DNA of 64,000 nt from Herbidospora mongoliensis (GTDB taxonomy: Bacteria > Actinomycetota > Actinomycetes > Streptosporangiales > Streptosporangiaceae): NCBI RefSeq assembly GCF_001570545.1, contig NZ_BBXD01000026.1, forward strand, positions 107,252-171,251, read 5' to 3'. The position numbers and the translations under genes are program-made. Of the stretch, positions 25,398 to 34,290 are shown one piece after another; position 1 is the stretch's first letter; every line of letters starts with the position of its first letter. The notes under the pieces were generated by a model that searched no databases, was not told where the DNA came from, and was given only the letters and a program-made list of their open reading frames with translations.

Positions 25398-25643
25398 TCA
25401 CCAGGCGGGCTCGGCCAGCTCCTGCCGTTGCAGCAGGGCCGCCAGTTCGCGGGCCTCCTCGGCGTCGAGACCGAGGACGACCCGGGGACGGCCCCACGGA
25501 TGGTCGATCGAATGCGCCACGTAGCTGGCCACCGACTCGTCGCCCGTTTCGGCGCGGCCCCGGGAATGGCGCCAGTTGCCCCAGGCCTGTTCGAGCTCGG
25601 CCGCCGCACGCTGGGCGCAGGAGACCAACTCAGGATCACGCAT
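25398..25643 (-). CDS. Small hypothetical protein
   Basis: 81 residues from ATG 25643 (a start at 25664 in the same frame is also possible). The sequence is helical and charged (AQRAAAELEQAWGNWRHSRG, LDAEEARELAALLQRQEL) with a central HPWGRPRVVLGL. No domain is recognised. The length, codon pattern and position between the LacI regulator and the amidase on the same strand support a real gene. Confidence 0.5.
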   Translation of the reverse strand: MRDPELVSCAQRAAAELEQAWGNWRHSRGRAETGDESVASYVAHSIDHPWGRPRVVLGLDAEEARELAALLQRQELAEPAW

Positions 25644-25722
25644 TGAATTCCCCCAGATCTTCACCGTCCGGCGTCGTGGCCCGAGTCAACACGGAACGTG
25701 ACCCGACGCCGGACCGGTTGAC

Positions 25723-26820
25723 CTAGCTTTGGGAATCTGTTGGCGCGGGGCCAGTGCTCCGGCGGGTGATGAGCTGCGGTGTCACCTGACGCAGGCGCGA
25801 GTTCTTGCCGGGCTCGGCGATCCGGTCGCTGAGCAGCGCGGCGGCCGAGCGGCCCATCGCGCGGCGCGGCTGGTCGACCGAGGTCAGCGAGATGTGGTGG
25901 ACGGCGGCCAGGTGGGTGTTGTCGTAGCCGACGACCGACAGGTCTTCGGGGACCCGCAGCCCGAGCTCGCTGGCGGCGGTGAGCACCCCGAGGGCGACGA
26001 CGTCGTTGGCGGCGAAGATCGCGGTCGGCCGGGGGTCACGCTCGAGCAGGGCCAGCGCCGCGCGGCGGCCGCCCTCCTCGGTGAAGTCTCCGTGCTCGAC
26101 CATGATGTAGGGCGCCAGCGCGTGACGGCGCATGGCGACCAGGTAACCCTCGCAGCGACAGCGGGCCGCGGACGACGGAGCACCCTCGATGTGGGCGATC
26201 CGGCGGTGTCCGAGCTCGACGAGATGGTCGACCGCCAGTCGAGCGCCGAGCTGGTCGTCGTCAACGACGATGTCAACACTTTCGAGGTCGACGTCGCGTT
26301 CTCCGACGACGACGGTCGGGGTGTAGGCGGCGGCCTCGGCGAGGGTGTCGCTCGAGGGGGCGACGCCCAGCAGCACGAGCCCGTCGACGCGCAGTTCGAG
26401 GAAGGCCTCGACCGCCTCGTCTTCGAAGGCCGGGTCCCAGCGGCCGGAGCCGATGAGCAGCCGCAGGCCCTCACCGTGGAGGCTCTCCTGCAGGCCGTCG
26501 AGGAACTCGGCGTAGAAGGGGTTGTGCAGGTCGGCGACGAGGGCGCCGACCAGGTGGGTGCGGCCTTCGACGAGGCTGCGGGCGACCGCGTTGGGCCGGT
26601 ATCCCAGCTCCCTGGCCGCTTGAAGAACCGCCTCACGGCGATGTTCGCTCACGTGCGGTGAGCCGCGAAGGACCAGCGAGACCAGGGACTTAGAGACGCC
26701 CGCGCGCTCGGCTACGTTGCGAATCGTCGGCCGTGGCCGTGGACTGAATCCGTCGAGTCCGGTAGGTCCGGGTACCGCGATGTCGCGCCGGGCAGTGGTC
26801 TGCATGGACGGTCCTGACAT
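25723..26820 (-). CDS. LacI-family transcriptional regulator
   Basis: 365 residues from ATG 26820, with GGGGAG just upstream. After a 30-residue N-terminal extension comes the LacI headpiece [20 protein letters not shown] at about 32-51, a hinge helix (AVARSLVEG), and a periplasmic-binding-type sensor ending in [21 protein letters not shown]. Such proteins repress sugar-use genes until a ligand binds. The nearby hexosaminidase and amidase make an amino sugar a reasonable guess, but no operator palindrome was found near those genes. Confidence 0.9.
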   Translation of the reverse strand: MSGPSMQTTARRDIAVPGPTGLDGFSPRPRPTIRNVAERAGVSKSLVSLVLRGSPHVSEHRREAVLQAARELGYRPNAVARSLVEGRTHLVGALVADLHNPFYAEFLDGLQESLHGEGLRLLIGSGRWDPAFEDEAVEAFLELRVDGLVLLGVAPSSDTLAEAAAYTPTVVVGERDVDLESVDIVVDDDQLGARLAVDHLVELGHRRIAHIEGAPSSAARCRCEGYLVAMRRHALAPYIMVEHGDFTEEGGRRAALALLERDPRPTAIFAANDVVALGVLTAASELGLRVPEDLSVVGYDNTHLAAVHHISLTSVDQPRRAMGRSAAALLSDRIAEPGKNSRLRQVTPQLITRRSTGPAPTDSQS

Positions 26821-27064
26821 GGTTCTCCCCACGATGCGCGGATGTGCACCTGCCAAGAAGAACGATCGAGGGCCGAATAAGGTACGGGTGACTTGTCTCG
26901 ATCCTTGAGAAGGAGTCAGGAAGAAGCGGGCGGGGCCACGGAACCGGTGGGGTGGCGCCGGGCGGGCGGCGCCTTGTCCACACCCCTACTGCAGGTGTGC
27001 GGCTCTTGGACGCGCTCACTGACGCGAGCGCGCCGTCCCCTCGTGGTTGCGACCCCCCGCTGCG

Positions 27065-27268
27065 TTACTCCGAACGCTGCTGCGGAATCCCCGCGAGCAG
27101 CGCCCTCACCTCGGTCTCCCGGTAACGCCGGTGCCCACCGAGCGTGCGGATGGACGTCAACTTGCCGGCCTTCGCCCACCGCGTGACGGTCTTGGGGTCG
27201 ACCCGGAACATCGTTGCGACCTCCGCCGGGGTGAGCAGTGGCTCTGCCTCGGGTGTACGAGCTGACAT
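27065..27268 (-). CDS. bldC: BldC, MerR-like developmental regulator
   Basis: 67 residues, nearly the full length of Streptomyces BldC (68). The sequence LLTPAEVATMFRVDPKTVTR, WAKAGKLTSIRTLGGHRRYR and the C-terminal AGIPQQRSE are essentially the BldC sequence. I chose ATG 27268; a longer frame to 27334 exists but is not in the family. BldC is a small MerR-type DNA-binding protein that controls the onset of morphological development and binds as head-to-tail oligomers at direct repeats. Its neighbours (hypothetical, vdh, DUF3073, purM, purF) are the same as in Streptomyces. Confidence 0.95.
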   Translation of the reverse strand: MSARTPEAEPLLTPAEVATMFRVDPKTVTRWAKAGKLTSIRTLGGHRRYRETEVRALLAGIPQQRSE

Positions 27269-27589
27269 TAGTGCGGCCTCTCCTCCGTGTGGACCGGCGA
27301 CAGCGATCCTGCGACTTATGTTGGCGCTTGTCACGGATGTCCCTCAAAGATCCATAACGTGCGGTTTCATGGACCATTTGCGGCATCACCCGATGTGACC
27401 ATACAGCCACGTAGCGCGATTGGCGAGCCCTGTGGGCACAACGTCTCGACCACGTGTTGATGTCACGCTCGGTGATTCTAGCGACACGTTTCGTGGTATC
27501 GCAGTGAAAACGGCAAACTACTCAGTTCGCAGTTGTGAGATCGTGCATCTCCTGACCCAACGTTGCAGGTCAGCGCACGAGCAAAAGGG
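27269..27589. other. Upstream region of bldC without a convincing gene
   Basis: 321 nt between bldC and the next minus-strand gene, noticeably less GC-rich than its surroundings. It probably holds the bldC promoter and leader. A 78-codon plus-strand frame at 27420-27656 has no protein-like features and overlaps the end of the neighbouring gene. I see no riboswitch or clear hairpin. Confidence 0.5.
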
Positions 27590-28459
27590 TCAGTTGGCCG
27601 ATTCGAGGCTCTGGACTGACCGCCAGCGGAGGATCACTCGCTGGTACATGGCGTAGGCAAGTTCTTCCTGACCGTTGTCCAAACTGGTCAGAGCGGCGGC
27701 CAGCTCGGCCACCGATTGATCGGCCTGGAGGGTCTCGTCGTCCATGAGGTGGACGATGCCGCCGTAATCGAGTTCCACCAGCGAGTGAGGGTGGAACTCC
27801 TCCAGCCAGCGGCCCACCTCTTCGACGTCGGTGAGCGTGTCGACGTCGCCCATGTGACGGCGGATGACCACCAGGGCGCGGGCGACCCGCTTCCTTGCCT
27901 GGGCCATGGAGGTGACGTAGAGCATGTTCCTGGCCGGGGCCATGGTCACCCCGGTCGGGGTCTCCGGCTGTTCCTCACCGCGCAGGACGAGCCACCGCTC
28001 GGCGGAGTCGAAGGGCACGAACCACGGCGTCGGGACATGCCAGGTGCTGGTCATGATGTGCATGCGCAGCGAGGGCTCGCCCCGCTTGAAGGCGTCGAAC
28101 TCGTCGGCCGTGCGTTCGGCGACGGGATTGGGGACGAAGCGGTTGGCCAGTTTGGTCGGCAGGCTGCCCCGCCACGAGGCGAACGCCAGCCACGACCGCA
28201 GCCGGGTCTGCCACGGGCACACGTAGAGCACCCCGTCGACCCGGCGCAGATACGCGTTGTGACTCTCCGCGGCCGGGGCCGGCGCCGGTGGCACCCGCAA
28301 CAGCCGGCGGACCGACTCCTCGTGCTCGACCGAGAGGGCTCCCGCGCGCCGGGGCCGCCGCGGATTCTGGGCATAGGCGTTCCACCGGAGGCGATCCTGC
28401 TCGGAGAAGGCGCTCAGCGGCTCATAGACGCGGAGGTAGGCGGCGTAGGGCAGCACCAT
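27590..28459 (-). CDS. Conserved actinobacterial protein next to bldC
   Basis: 289 residues from ATG 28459, beginning MVLPYAAYLRVYEPLSAF, the N-terminus I associate with the uncharacterised protein that sits between bldC and vdh in many actinomycetes. Other blocks are RVDGVLYVCPWQTRLRSWLAF, TSTWHVPTPWFVPF and LVELDYGGIVHLMDD. No membrane segment, no known domain. The conserved neighbourhood suggests a shared developmental or regulatory context, but the function is unknown. Confidence 0.75.
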   Translation of the reverse strand: MVLPYAAYLRVYEPLSAFSEQDRLRWNAYAQNPRRPRRAGALSVEHEESVRRLLRVPPAPAPAAESHNAYLRRVDGVLYVCPWQTRLRSWLAFASWRGSLPTKLANRFVPNPVAERTADEFDAFKRGEPSLRMHIMTSTWHVPTPWFVPFDSAERWLVLRGEEQPETPTGVTMAPARNMLYVTSMAQARKRVARALVVIRRHMGDVDTLTDVEEVGRWLEEFHPHSLVELDYGGIVHLMDDETLQADQSVAELAAALTSLDNGQEELAYAMYQRVILRWRSVQSLESAN

Positions 28460-28584
28460 CGCATCGTGCCATGCCACGCGGCGTCCCGCAGCGCCGGGCG
28501 TTCCGCAATTCATGATCGTAGCTACGCTGGAAGACGGAACCGCCGCAACGGAGCGGCGGCCACAGACGATCAGGAGTCACCAAA

Positions 28585-29670
28585 GTGACCGACGTCTTCG
28601 GGCTCTCCCACAAGGATCAGACCCGTCACGAACAGGTCGTGTTCTGCGCCGACGACAAATCCGGCCTGTACGCGATCATCGCCATCCACAACACCGCCCT
28701 CGGCCCCGGCCTGGGTGGAACACGTTTCTATCCCTACCCGGACGAATCCGCCGCGCTGGCCGATGTGCTCAACCTGTCACGGGCCATGGCCTACAAGAAC
28801 GCGCTGGCCGGTCTCGACCACGGCGGCGGCAAGGCCGTGATCATCGGCGACCCGGCGACGGACAAGTCCGAGGCCCTGCTACGGGCCTACGGCAGGTTCG
28901 TCCAGTCACTCGGCGGACGCTACTACACCGCCGCTGACGTGGGCACCTACAGCGAGGACATGGATGTCATCGCCCGCGAGAGCTCCTACGTCACCGGCCG
29001 CACCGTGGCCAACGGCGGCGCCGGCGACAGCTCGATCCTCACCGCCTACGGCGTCTACCAGGGCATGCGGGCCGCCGCCCACCACGCCTTCGGCGCGACC
29101 TCCCTGCGCGGCCGCCGGGTCGGCGTCGAGGGGGTCGGCAAGGTCGGTCACCGTCTGGTGGAACACATTCTCGCCGAGGGCGGTGAGGTCGTCGTCTGCG
29201 ACGTCGACGAACGGGCGGTCGACCGGGTCAGGCAGCGGCACCCGGAGGTCGAGGCGGTCGCCGACTCGGCGGCCCTGAAGCGGAGCGACCTCGACGTGTA
29301 CGCCCCCTGCGCCCTCGGTGGCGCCCTCGACGACACGGCCGTGGCCGAGCTCCGGGCGAAGATCGTCTGCGGCGGGGCGAACAACCAGCTCGCCCACCCC
29401 GGCGTCGAGAAGCAACTCGCCGACCGCGGCATCCTCTACGCCCCCGACTACCTGGTGAATTCGGGTGGAGTCATCCAGGTCGCCGATGAGATCGCCGGAT
29501 TCGACATGGACAGGGCGAGGGCGAGGACGGCTCAGATCTTCGACACCACCTTGAAAATCTTCGCCATCGCCGACGACGAAGGCGTTCCACCGGCCGTCGC
29601 AGCAGATAGGCTGGCCGAGCGCAGAATGTCGGAAGTCGGGCGGCTTAGGGCTATTTGGCCGGGCCGATGA
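28585..29670 (+). CDS. vdh: Valine (branched-chain amino acid) dehydrogenase
   Basis: 361 residues, GTG start at 28585 with CAGGAG upstream. It catalyses NAD-dependent oxidative deamination of valine, leucine and isoleucine to 2-oxo acids. Substrate-binding Lys71 lies in AMAYKNAL and catalytic Lys83 in [13 protein letters not shown]; the NAD domain carries [16 protein letters not shown] and [19 protein letters not shown] and [11 protein letters not shown] complete the family signature. The 2-oxo acids it yields are substrates of the dehydrogenase complex at 47124-50493. It is syntenic with Streptomyces vdh. Confidence 0.95.
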   Translation: MTDVFGLSHKDQTRHEQVVFCADDKSGLYAIIAIHNTALGPGLGGTRFYPYPDESAALADVLNLSRAMAYKNALAGLDHGGGKAVIIGDPATDKSEALLRAYGRFVQSLGGRYYTAADVGTYSEDMDVIARESSYVTGRTVANGGAGDSSILTAYGVYQGMRAAAHHAFGATSLRGRRVGVEGVGKVGHRLVEHILAEGGEVVVCDVDERAVDRVRQRHPEVEAVADSAALKRSDLDVYAPCALGGALDDTAVAELRAKIVCGGANNQLAHPGVEKQLADRGILYAPDYLVNSGGVIQVADEIAGFDMDRARARTAQIFDTTLKIFAIADDEGVPPAVAADRLAERRMSEVGRLRAIWPGR

Positions 29671-29821
29671 CCGCAGCCGCGCATACGGCGTACCGAGCGG
29701 GGCGCAAAACAGGTACGGTTGTAGGCGAACGAATGGCTGACGTCCAAAGTCAGGTGACGTCAGTGCGTGGTGCGTTAGCGACGAGGGGTCGGGCACGACC
29801 CCGCATGAGGGGGTCGAGCCA

Positions 29822-30067
29822 ATGGGGCGCGGCCGAGCCAAGGCCAAGCAGGTCAAGGTTGCCCGCCAGCTGAAGTACAACAGCGGCGGCACCGATCTTG
29901 AGCGCCTGCGCGCGGAGCTCGGAGTCGAGGAGCCTGTGGAGCCTGTCGATTCCGACCGCAGTGACGAACCCGACCCTTATGACGAGTTGGCCGAGCGGTA
30001 CGCCGACTACGCCAACCCTGATGACGAGGACGATGAGGATGATTCCTCATCTGGGGGCCGTCGTTGA
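29822..30067 (+). CDS. DUF3073 protein
   Basis: 81 residues: basic N-terminus MGRGRAKAKQVKVARQLKY, then an acidic tail (YADYANPDDEDDEDD). This is the small DUF3073 family found in actinobacteria between vdh and purM. The function is unknown; a nucleic-acid or ribosome-associated role would be a guess from the charge pattern. Confidence 0.92.
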   Translation: MGRGRAKAKQVKVARQLKYNSGGTDLERLRAELGVEEPVEPVDSDRSDEPDPYDELAERYADYANPDDEDDEDDSSSGGRR

Positions 30068-30193
30068 GCGGCACTTGACCCAGCGTTGATCACGCCCGGC
30101 GCGGTTCGCCACGCCGGGTGTCTTCTGCGCGGCCTCGTGAGGGTCTCGCGCTCCGGGTGACCGGAGTGCATACAGTCATTTCCATACGAGATC

Positions 30194-30228
30194 GAAAGCG
30201 CCGTCCGGGGCACCCCGGGCGGCCTTTC
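30194..30228. terminator. Bidirectional terminator between DUF3073 and purM
   Basis: GAAAG, then GCCGTCCGGGG, pair across a 2-nt CA loop with CCCCGGGCGGC and CTTTC, with one unpaired C and one G-T pair. A pyrimidine-rich GTATTTCTCC follows on the plus strand. A weaker stem, ACGCCCGGCG with CGCCGGGTGT at 30092-30121, lies nearer the DUF3073 stop. Confidence 0.7.
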
Positions 30229-30360
30229 GTATTTCTCCAGGGAGGTGACTCGTCGTCGCCGGATGCCGATATTTACCGACATCGCCGGGTCGCCGACTGG
30301 TTCGCCACGCCCGGCGGACGCACCCTCTGAACGGTCGTCTCATCCGGCCCTGACGGGGCT

Positions 30361-30382
30361 CCGGCGGCGGAAATGCCGCCGG
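30361..30382 (-). terminator. Hairpin directly after purM
   Basis: CCGGCGGC and GCCGCCGG form a perfect 8-bp stem around the 6-nt loop GGAAAT, 23 nt beyond the purM stop. No T-tract, as is common for actinobacterial terminators. Confidence 0.55.
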
Positions 30383-30405
30383 GCCACGTCACCATTGCAT
30401 ATCGA

Positions 30406-31431
30406 TCAGCGGTAGCGCGCTTCGCCCGTGCCGGGGACGATCTCGCCGAGCACCCACGACGGAACGCCCCGGGTCTCCAGTAGTTCGAGCGCCCGGTCGG
30501 CGTCGCCCGCCGGGAGGATCGCGGCCATGCCGACGCCCAGGTTGAAGGTCTTGTCGAGCTCGTTCCGCGGGACCTTCCCGGCCTCACCGAGGACGGAGAA
30601 GATCGCCGGAGGAGTCCAGGACCCGCGGTCGAGGACCGCGTCGACGCTCCCGGGCAGCGAGCGGGCCAGATTGGCGGTCAGGCCGCCGCCGGTGATGTGG
30701 GCGTAGGCCCGCACCGGGACGTGGCGCATGAGGGCCAGGCAGTCGAGCGAGTAGATCCGGGTCGGCTCGAGCAGTTCCTCGCCGAGGGTCCGGGACAGCT
30801 CGGGGATCTGTGACTCCAGGCCCAGGCCCGCCGTTCTGATGATGTGGCGGACCAGTGAGTAGCCGTTCGAGTGGACCCCGGATGACGCCATGGCCACAAC
30901 CACGTCACCCGCGCGGACCCGGTCGGGCCCGAGGAGCTCGTCGGCCTCGACCGCGCCGGTGCCGGCGCCCGCGAGGTCGTATTCGTCGGGGCCCATCGCG
31001 CCCGGGTGTTCGGCGGTCTCGCCGCCGATCAGGGCGCAGCCCGCCTGGCGGCAGCCCTCGGCGACGCCCCCGACGATCTCGGCGATGCGCTCGGGCACCA
31101 CCTTGCCGCAGGCGATGTAGTCGGTCATGAACAGTGGCTCGGCGCCGCAGACCACCAGGTCGTCGACGACCATGCCGACCAGGTCGATGCCGATCGTGTC
31201 GTGCTTGCCGAGCAGACCGGCCAGCATGACCTTGGTGCCGACCCCGTCGGTCGAGGTCGCCAGCAGCGGCCGGCGGAACTTCAGCAGCGCCGACACGTCG
31301 AACAGGCCCGCGAAACCGCTGACGTCGTCGACGACTTCCGGACGCCGGGACCGGGCCACCTTCGACTTCATCAGCTGGACGGCGCGATCACCGGCCTCGA
31401 TGTCGACACCGGCTGCGGCGTACGAGGTCAT
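30406..31431 (-). CDS. purM: Phosphoribosylformylglycinamidine cyclo-ligase
   Basis: 341 residues. PurM closes the imidazole ring of AIR using ATP. Family blocks are STDGVGTKVMLAGLLGKHDT, IGIDLVGMVVDDLVVCGAEP, ALIGGETAEHPG and the C-terminal FNLGVGMAAILPAG. The ATG at 31431 overlaps the purF stop by 4 nt (ATGA), so purF and purM are translationally coupled. Full length, no anomalies. Confidence 0.97.
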   Translation of the reverse strand: MTSYAAAGVDIEAGDRAVQLMKSKVARSRRPEVVDDVSGFAGLFDVSALLKFRRPLLATSTDGVGTKVMLAGLLGKHDTIGIDLVGMVVDDLVVCGAEPLFMTDYIACGKVVPERIAEIVGGVAEGCRQAGCALIGGETAEHPGAMGPDEYDLAGAGTGAVEADELLGPDRVRAGDVVVAMASSGVHSNGYSLVRHIIRTAGLGLESQIPELSRTLGEELLEPTRIYSLDCLALMRHVPVRAYAHITGGGLTANLARSLPGSVDAVLDRGSWTPPAIFSVLGEAGKVPRNELDKTFNLGVGMAAILPAGDADRALELLETRGVPSWVLGEIVPGTGEARYR

Positions 31432-32864
31432 GCGCGGGCCTCCAGGACGAATTTGCCGACCTTGTCCTGGTCGATCGGGATCGGGTAGCTGCCGTCGAAA
31501 CAGGCCCGGCAGAGCTTGTCCTCGGCGATGGTGGTGGCCTCGGTGAGGCCCTTCATCGAGACGTAGCCGAGAGAGTCGGCGCCCAGGTGCTCGCGGATCT
31601 CCTCGACGTCCATCGAACCGGCCAGGAGCTCGGCGCGGGTGGCGAAGTCGATGCCGTAGAAGCACGGCCAGGCCACCGGCGGGGCCGAGATGCGCACGTG
31701 GACCTCGGTCGCCCCGGCCTCACGCAGCATCTTCACGATCGCCCGCTGGGTGTTGCCGCGCACGATGGTGTCGTCGACCACGATCAGCCGCTTGCCCTGG
31801 ACGATCTCCTTCAGCGGGTTCAGCTTCAGCCGGATGCCGAGCTGCCTGATCGTCTGGGACGGCTGGATGAAGGTCCGCCCGACGTAGGAGTTCTTCACCA
31901 GGCCCTGGCCGTAGGGGATCCCGCTCTGCTCGGCGTAGCCGATCGCGGCGGGGGTGCCCGACTCGGGGGTCGGGATCACCAGGTCGGCGTCGACCGGGTG
32001 TTCCCTGGCCAGCCGGCGGCCGACCTCGACCCGGGTCGCCTGGACGCCACGCCCGGCGATCGTGGTGTCGGGGCGGGCCAGGTAGACGTATTCGAAGAGG
32101 CAGCCCTTGGGGTCGGCCGGCGCGAACCGGCGCGACTGGACCCCACGCTCGTCGATGGTGAGGAGCTCGCCCGGCTCGACCTCGCGCACGAACTTCGCGC
32201 CGACGATGTCGAGGGCGGCCGTCTCCGAGGCCACCACCCAGCCGCGCTCCATCCGGCCCAGGACGAGCGGACGGATGCCCTGGGGGTCTCTGGCCGCGTA
32301 GAGCGTCTTCTCGTCCATGAAGACGAGTGAGTAGGCGCCACGGACCTTCGGCAGGAGGCGGGCGGCCGCCTCGTCGATCGGCTCGTCGCGGTCTTTGGCC
32401 AGGATCGCGGTGAGGATCTCGCTGTCGGTGGTGGCCCTGATGGTGCCGGGGGCCACCCGCTCGGCGAGTTCACCGGTGTTGATCAGGTTGCCGTTGTGGG
32501 CCAGCGCCAGGCCGCCCACGTCGGTCGAGCTCAGCGTTGGCTGCGCGTTCTCCCACACACTCGAACCCGTGGTGGAGTAACGGCAGTGGCCGATGGCTAG
32601 GTGGCCCTTGAGGGTGCCGAGAATCGACTCGTCGAAAACCTGGGCCACCAGGCCCATGTCCTTGTAGACGAGTATTCGACTGCCCTCGCTGACCGCGATG
32701 CCCGCGGACTCCTGGCCGCGATGCTGCAACGCGTACAGGCCGTAGTAGGTGAGTTTCGAGACGTCTTCCCCTGGAGCCCAGACGCCGAAGACGCCGCAAG
32801 CGTCTTTCGGGCCCTGGTCGAGGGGGTCAAGGTCATGGCTCAGATGGCCGTCGCCCTTCAGCAC
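31428..32864 (-). CDS. purF: Amidophosphoribosyltransferase
   Basis: 478 residues if it starts at GTG 32864, which gives the usual actinobacterial N-terminus; GTG 32903 in the same frame is an alternative, and neither has a clear Shine-Dalgarno. It makes phosphoribosylamine, the committed step of purine synthesis. The N-terminal nucleophile is Cys23 in KDACGVFGVWAPGED, implying removal of a short propeptide. The glutaminase domain includes LQHRGQESAG and AHNGNL, and the PRPP site is LIVVDDTIVRGNTQ. The C-terminal KLCRACFDGSYP may contribute an Fe-S ligand pair as in Bacillus PurF. Confidence 0.96.
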   Translation of the reverse strand: MLKGDGHLSHDLDPLDQGPKDACGVFGVWAPGEDVSKLTYYGLYALQHRGQESAGIAVSEGSRILVYKDMGLVAQVFDESILGTLKGHLAIGHCRYSTTGSSVWENAQPTLSSTDVGGLALAHNGNLINTGELAERVAPGTIRATTDSEILTAILAKDRDEPIDEAAARLLPKVRGAYSLVFMDEKTLYAARDPQGIRPLVLGRMERGWVVASETAALDIVGAKFVREVEPGELLTIDERGVQSRRFAPADPKGCLFEYVYLARPDTTIAGRGVQATRVEVGRRLAREHPVDADLVIPTPESGTPAAIGYAEQSGIPYGQGLVKNSYVGRTFIQPSQTIRQLGIRLKLNPLKEIVQGKRLIVVDDTIVRGNTQRAIVKMLREAGATEVHVRISAPPVAWPCFYGIDFATRAELLAGSMDVEEIREHLGADSLGYVSMKGLTEATTIAEDKLCRACFDGSYPIPIDQDKVGKFVLEARA

Positions 32865-32992
32865 ATGCTTGAGTCTATTTCGGCCTTCTGGCTGCTCGCG
32901 CACCCGGGTGGACGATCCCCGGCGAAACGATCACCAGTGCTTTGCTGTGTCGGCCGCCGTATCGCCCGCTCTGTGGGGGAATTGACAGGAGC

Positions 32993-33712
32993 ATGACGAC
33001 TCCTGACGAGCCGAGGGACGACCAGCCCAAGCGGCGCATGCCCTGGGACGTGCCGCCCGAACAGGCCCCTGGCAGGCCGTCGCCGGACGCCGAGGACACC
33101 GCCGTTTTCAGCGCCCAAGAGCCGTATCCCCGGGACGCCCGGCCGGATCGGCCCCAGAACCAGCCGCAGAACCAGCCCCAGGGTCAGCCACAGAATCCGC
33201 CACAGAACGAGCCGCAGTATCCGCAGCGGAACCAGCCCCAGAACCAGCCCCAGAGTCAGCCGCCGTATCCGCCGCCGCATGGGCAGATCTACGGTCAGCC
33301 CGCCTCGCAGCAGCCGGCCTCCTACCCGCAGGCGCCCTACGAGCAGGCGCCCTACGGCACCCAGGCGCCGGCTAGGGGCGGGCGGCTGGGCACCGCCGCG
33401 CTGGTGCTGGGCATCGTGGCGATCGTGCTGCTGCTGGTCTGCGGCCTCGGGCTCCTGGTGGCGATCGCCGGAGTGATCGTCGGGATCATCGCGATCACGA
33501 AGAGGTCCAACAAGGGACGCGCCGTGGTCGGCCTGATCCTGAGCATCCTGACGCTGGTGATCGGGGCGATCATCATCGCCGTGGTGGTCAACTGGGCCAA
33601 CAAGAACAACATCGCGGAGTGCTTCGACACCCGGCTGCACCCGACCCAGGAGTCGTCGCAGCAGTGTGTGCAGCGGAAGCTGAACGCGCCGGTCTCGGAG
33701 GGTGGTTACTAG
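32993..33712 (+). CDS. Proline/glutamine-rich DUF4190-type membrane protein
   Basis: 239 residues, ATG at 32993 with AGGAG-type site. Residues 1-130 are low-complexity and disordered, with repeated PQNQPQ units (about 33155-33260) followed by a YPQAPYEQAPYG stretch. Two hydrophobic segments, LGTAALVLGIVAIVLLLVCG with its continuation, and GLILSILTLVIGAIIIAVVV, form a DUF4190-like hairpin in the membrane, and a short C-terminal domain with two cysteines follows. Such proteins are common beside actinobacterial cell-envelope genes; function unknown. Confidence 0.8.
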   Translation: MTTPDEPRDDQPKRRMPWDVPPEQAPGRPSPDAEDTAVFSAQEPYPRDARPDRPQNQPQNQPQGQPQNPPQNEPQYPQRNQPQNQPQSQPPYPPPHGQIYGQPASQQPASYPQAPYEQAPYGTQAPARGGRLGTAALVLGIVAIVLLLVCGLGLLVAIAGVIVGIIAITKRSNKGRAVVGLILSILTLVIGAIIIAVVVNWANKNNIAECFDTRLHPTQESSQQCVQRKLNAPVSEGGY

Positions 33713-34149
33713 ACGACCGGGAGGTAGGGCGACAGGTCGGCCCGGCCGCCGCTCGCCCTGACCCGCCCGTCGGCCAGCGCCGCCGGCCACTCCTCCCGGC
33801 CGGTGGCCAGCGCGATCCACGTCCGGGGGTCGGTCTCGACGACGTTGGGGGGAGTGCCGCGGGTGTGCCGGGGGCCCTCGACGCACTGGACGGCGGCGAA
33901 CGGCGGCACCCGCACCTCGACGGTCCGGCCGGGCGCCCTGGCCACGAGTTCGTCGAGCAGGAACCGCACGGCCGCGCGCAGCGCCTCGCGCAGGGGCGGC
34001 GTCTCCCGTTCGTACGCGGACAGAACGGCCGCCACCACGGCGGGACCCGCGGCGTCGTCGGCGCCGGCGAACGGCGGCAGGCCCAGATCTGCCAACTGAA
34101 TATCGAGAGCTGCGCGAACGCGCGAAGGGTCCTGGCGGCGGGACGGCAT
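33709..34149 (-). CDS. Sterol-carrier-family (bacterial SCP) protein
   Basis: 146 residues. The sequence RTVEVRVPPFAAVQCVEGP and TPPNVVETDPRTWIALATGR, ending in GGRADLSPYLPV, matches the small bacterial SCP-like family that lies beside the pur genes in actinomycetes. It probably binds a lipid-like ligand, but no ligand is known to me. Its stop overlaps the stop of the convergent membrane protein by 4 nt. CACACT ends 6 nt before its ATG, a possible leaderless promoter. Confidence 0.82.
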   Translation of the reverse strand: MPSRRQDPSRVRAALDIQLADLGLPPFAGADDAAGPAVVAAVLSAYERETPPLREALRAAVRFLLDELVARAPGRTVEVRVPPFAAVQCVEGPRHTRGTPPNVVETDPRTWIALATGREEWPAALADGRVRASGGRADLSPYLPVV

Positions 34150-34290
34150 GTGACCAGTGTGACGCGAGTGGAGCGTTCACCATCGAGGCGAATGATGTTC
34201 ACCCTCGATTCGGTCGCCGACAATACGGTCCCGGCGGGGGCCCACGCCATGTGAGCCGCTCCCCTTACCGCGCGACCCTTTGGAGGAGCC

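Larger units (their letters stand above)
30068..30405. other. Convergent intergenic region with hairpins
   Basis: 338 nt between the stops of DUF3073 and purM. No gene is seen; it holds at least three stem-loops (30092-30121, 30194-30228 and 30361-30382) that can end transcription from both sides. Confidence 0.6.

Noticed and set aside
27420..27656. 78-codon plus-strand frame upstream of bldC
   Set aside because: No start signal or similarity, and it overlaps the end of the conserved neighbour gene; most likely control region.
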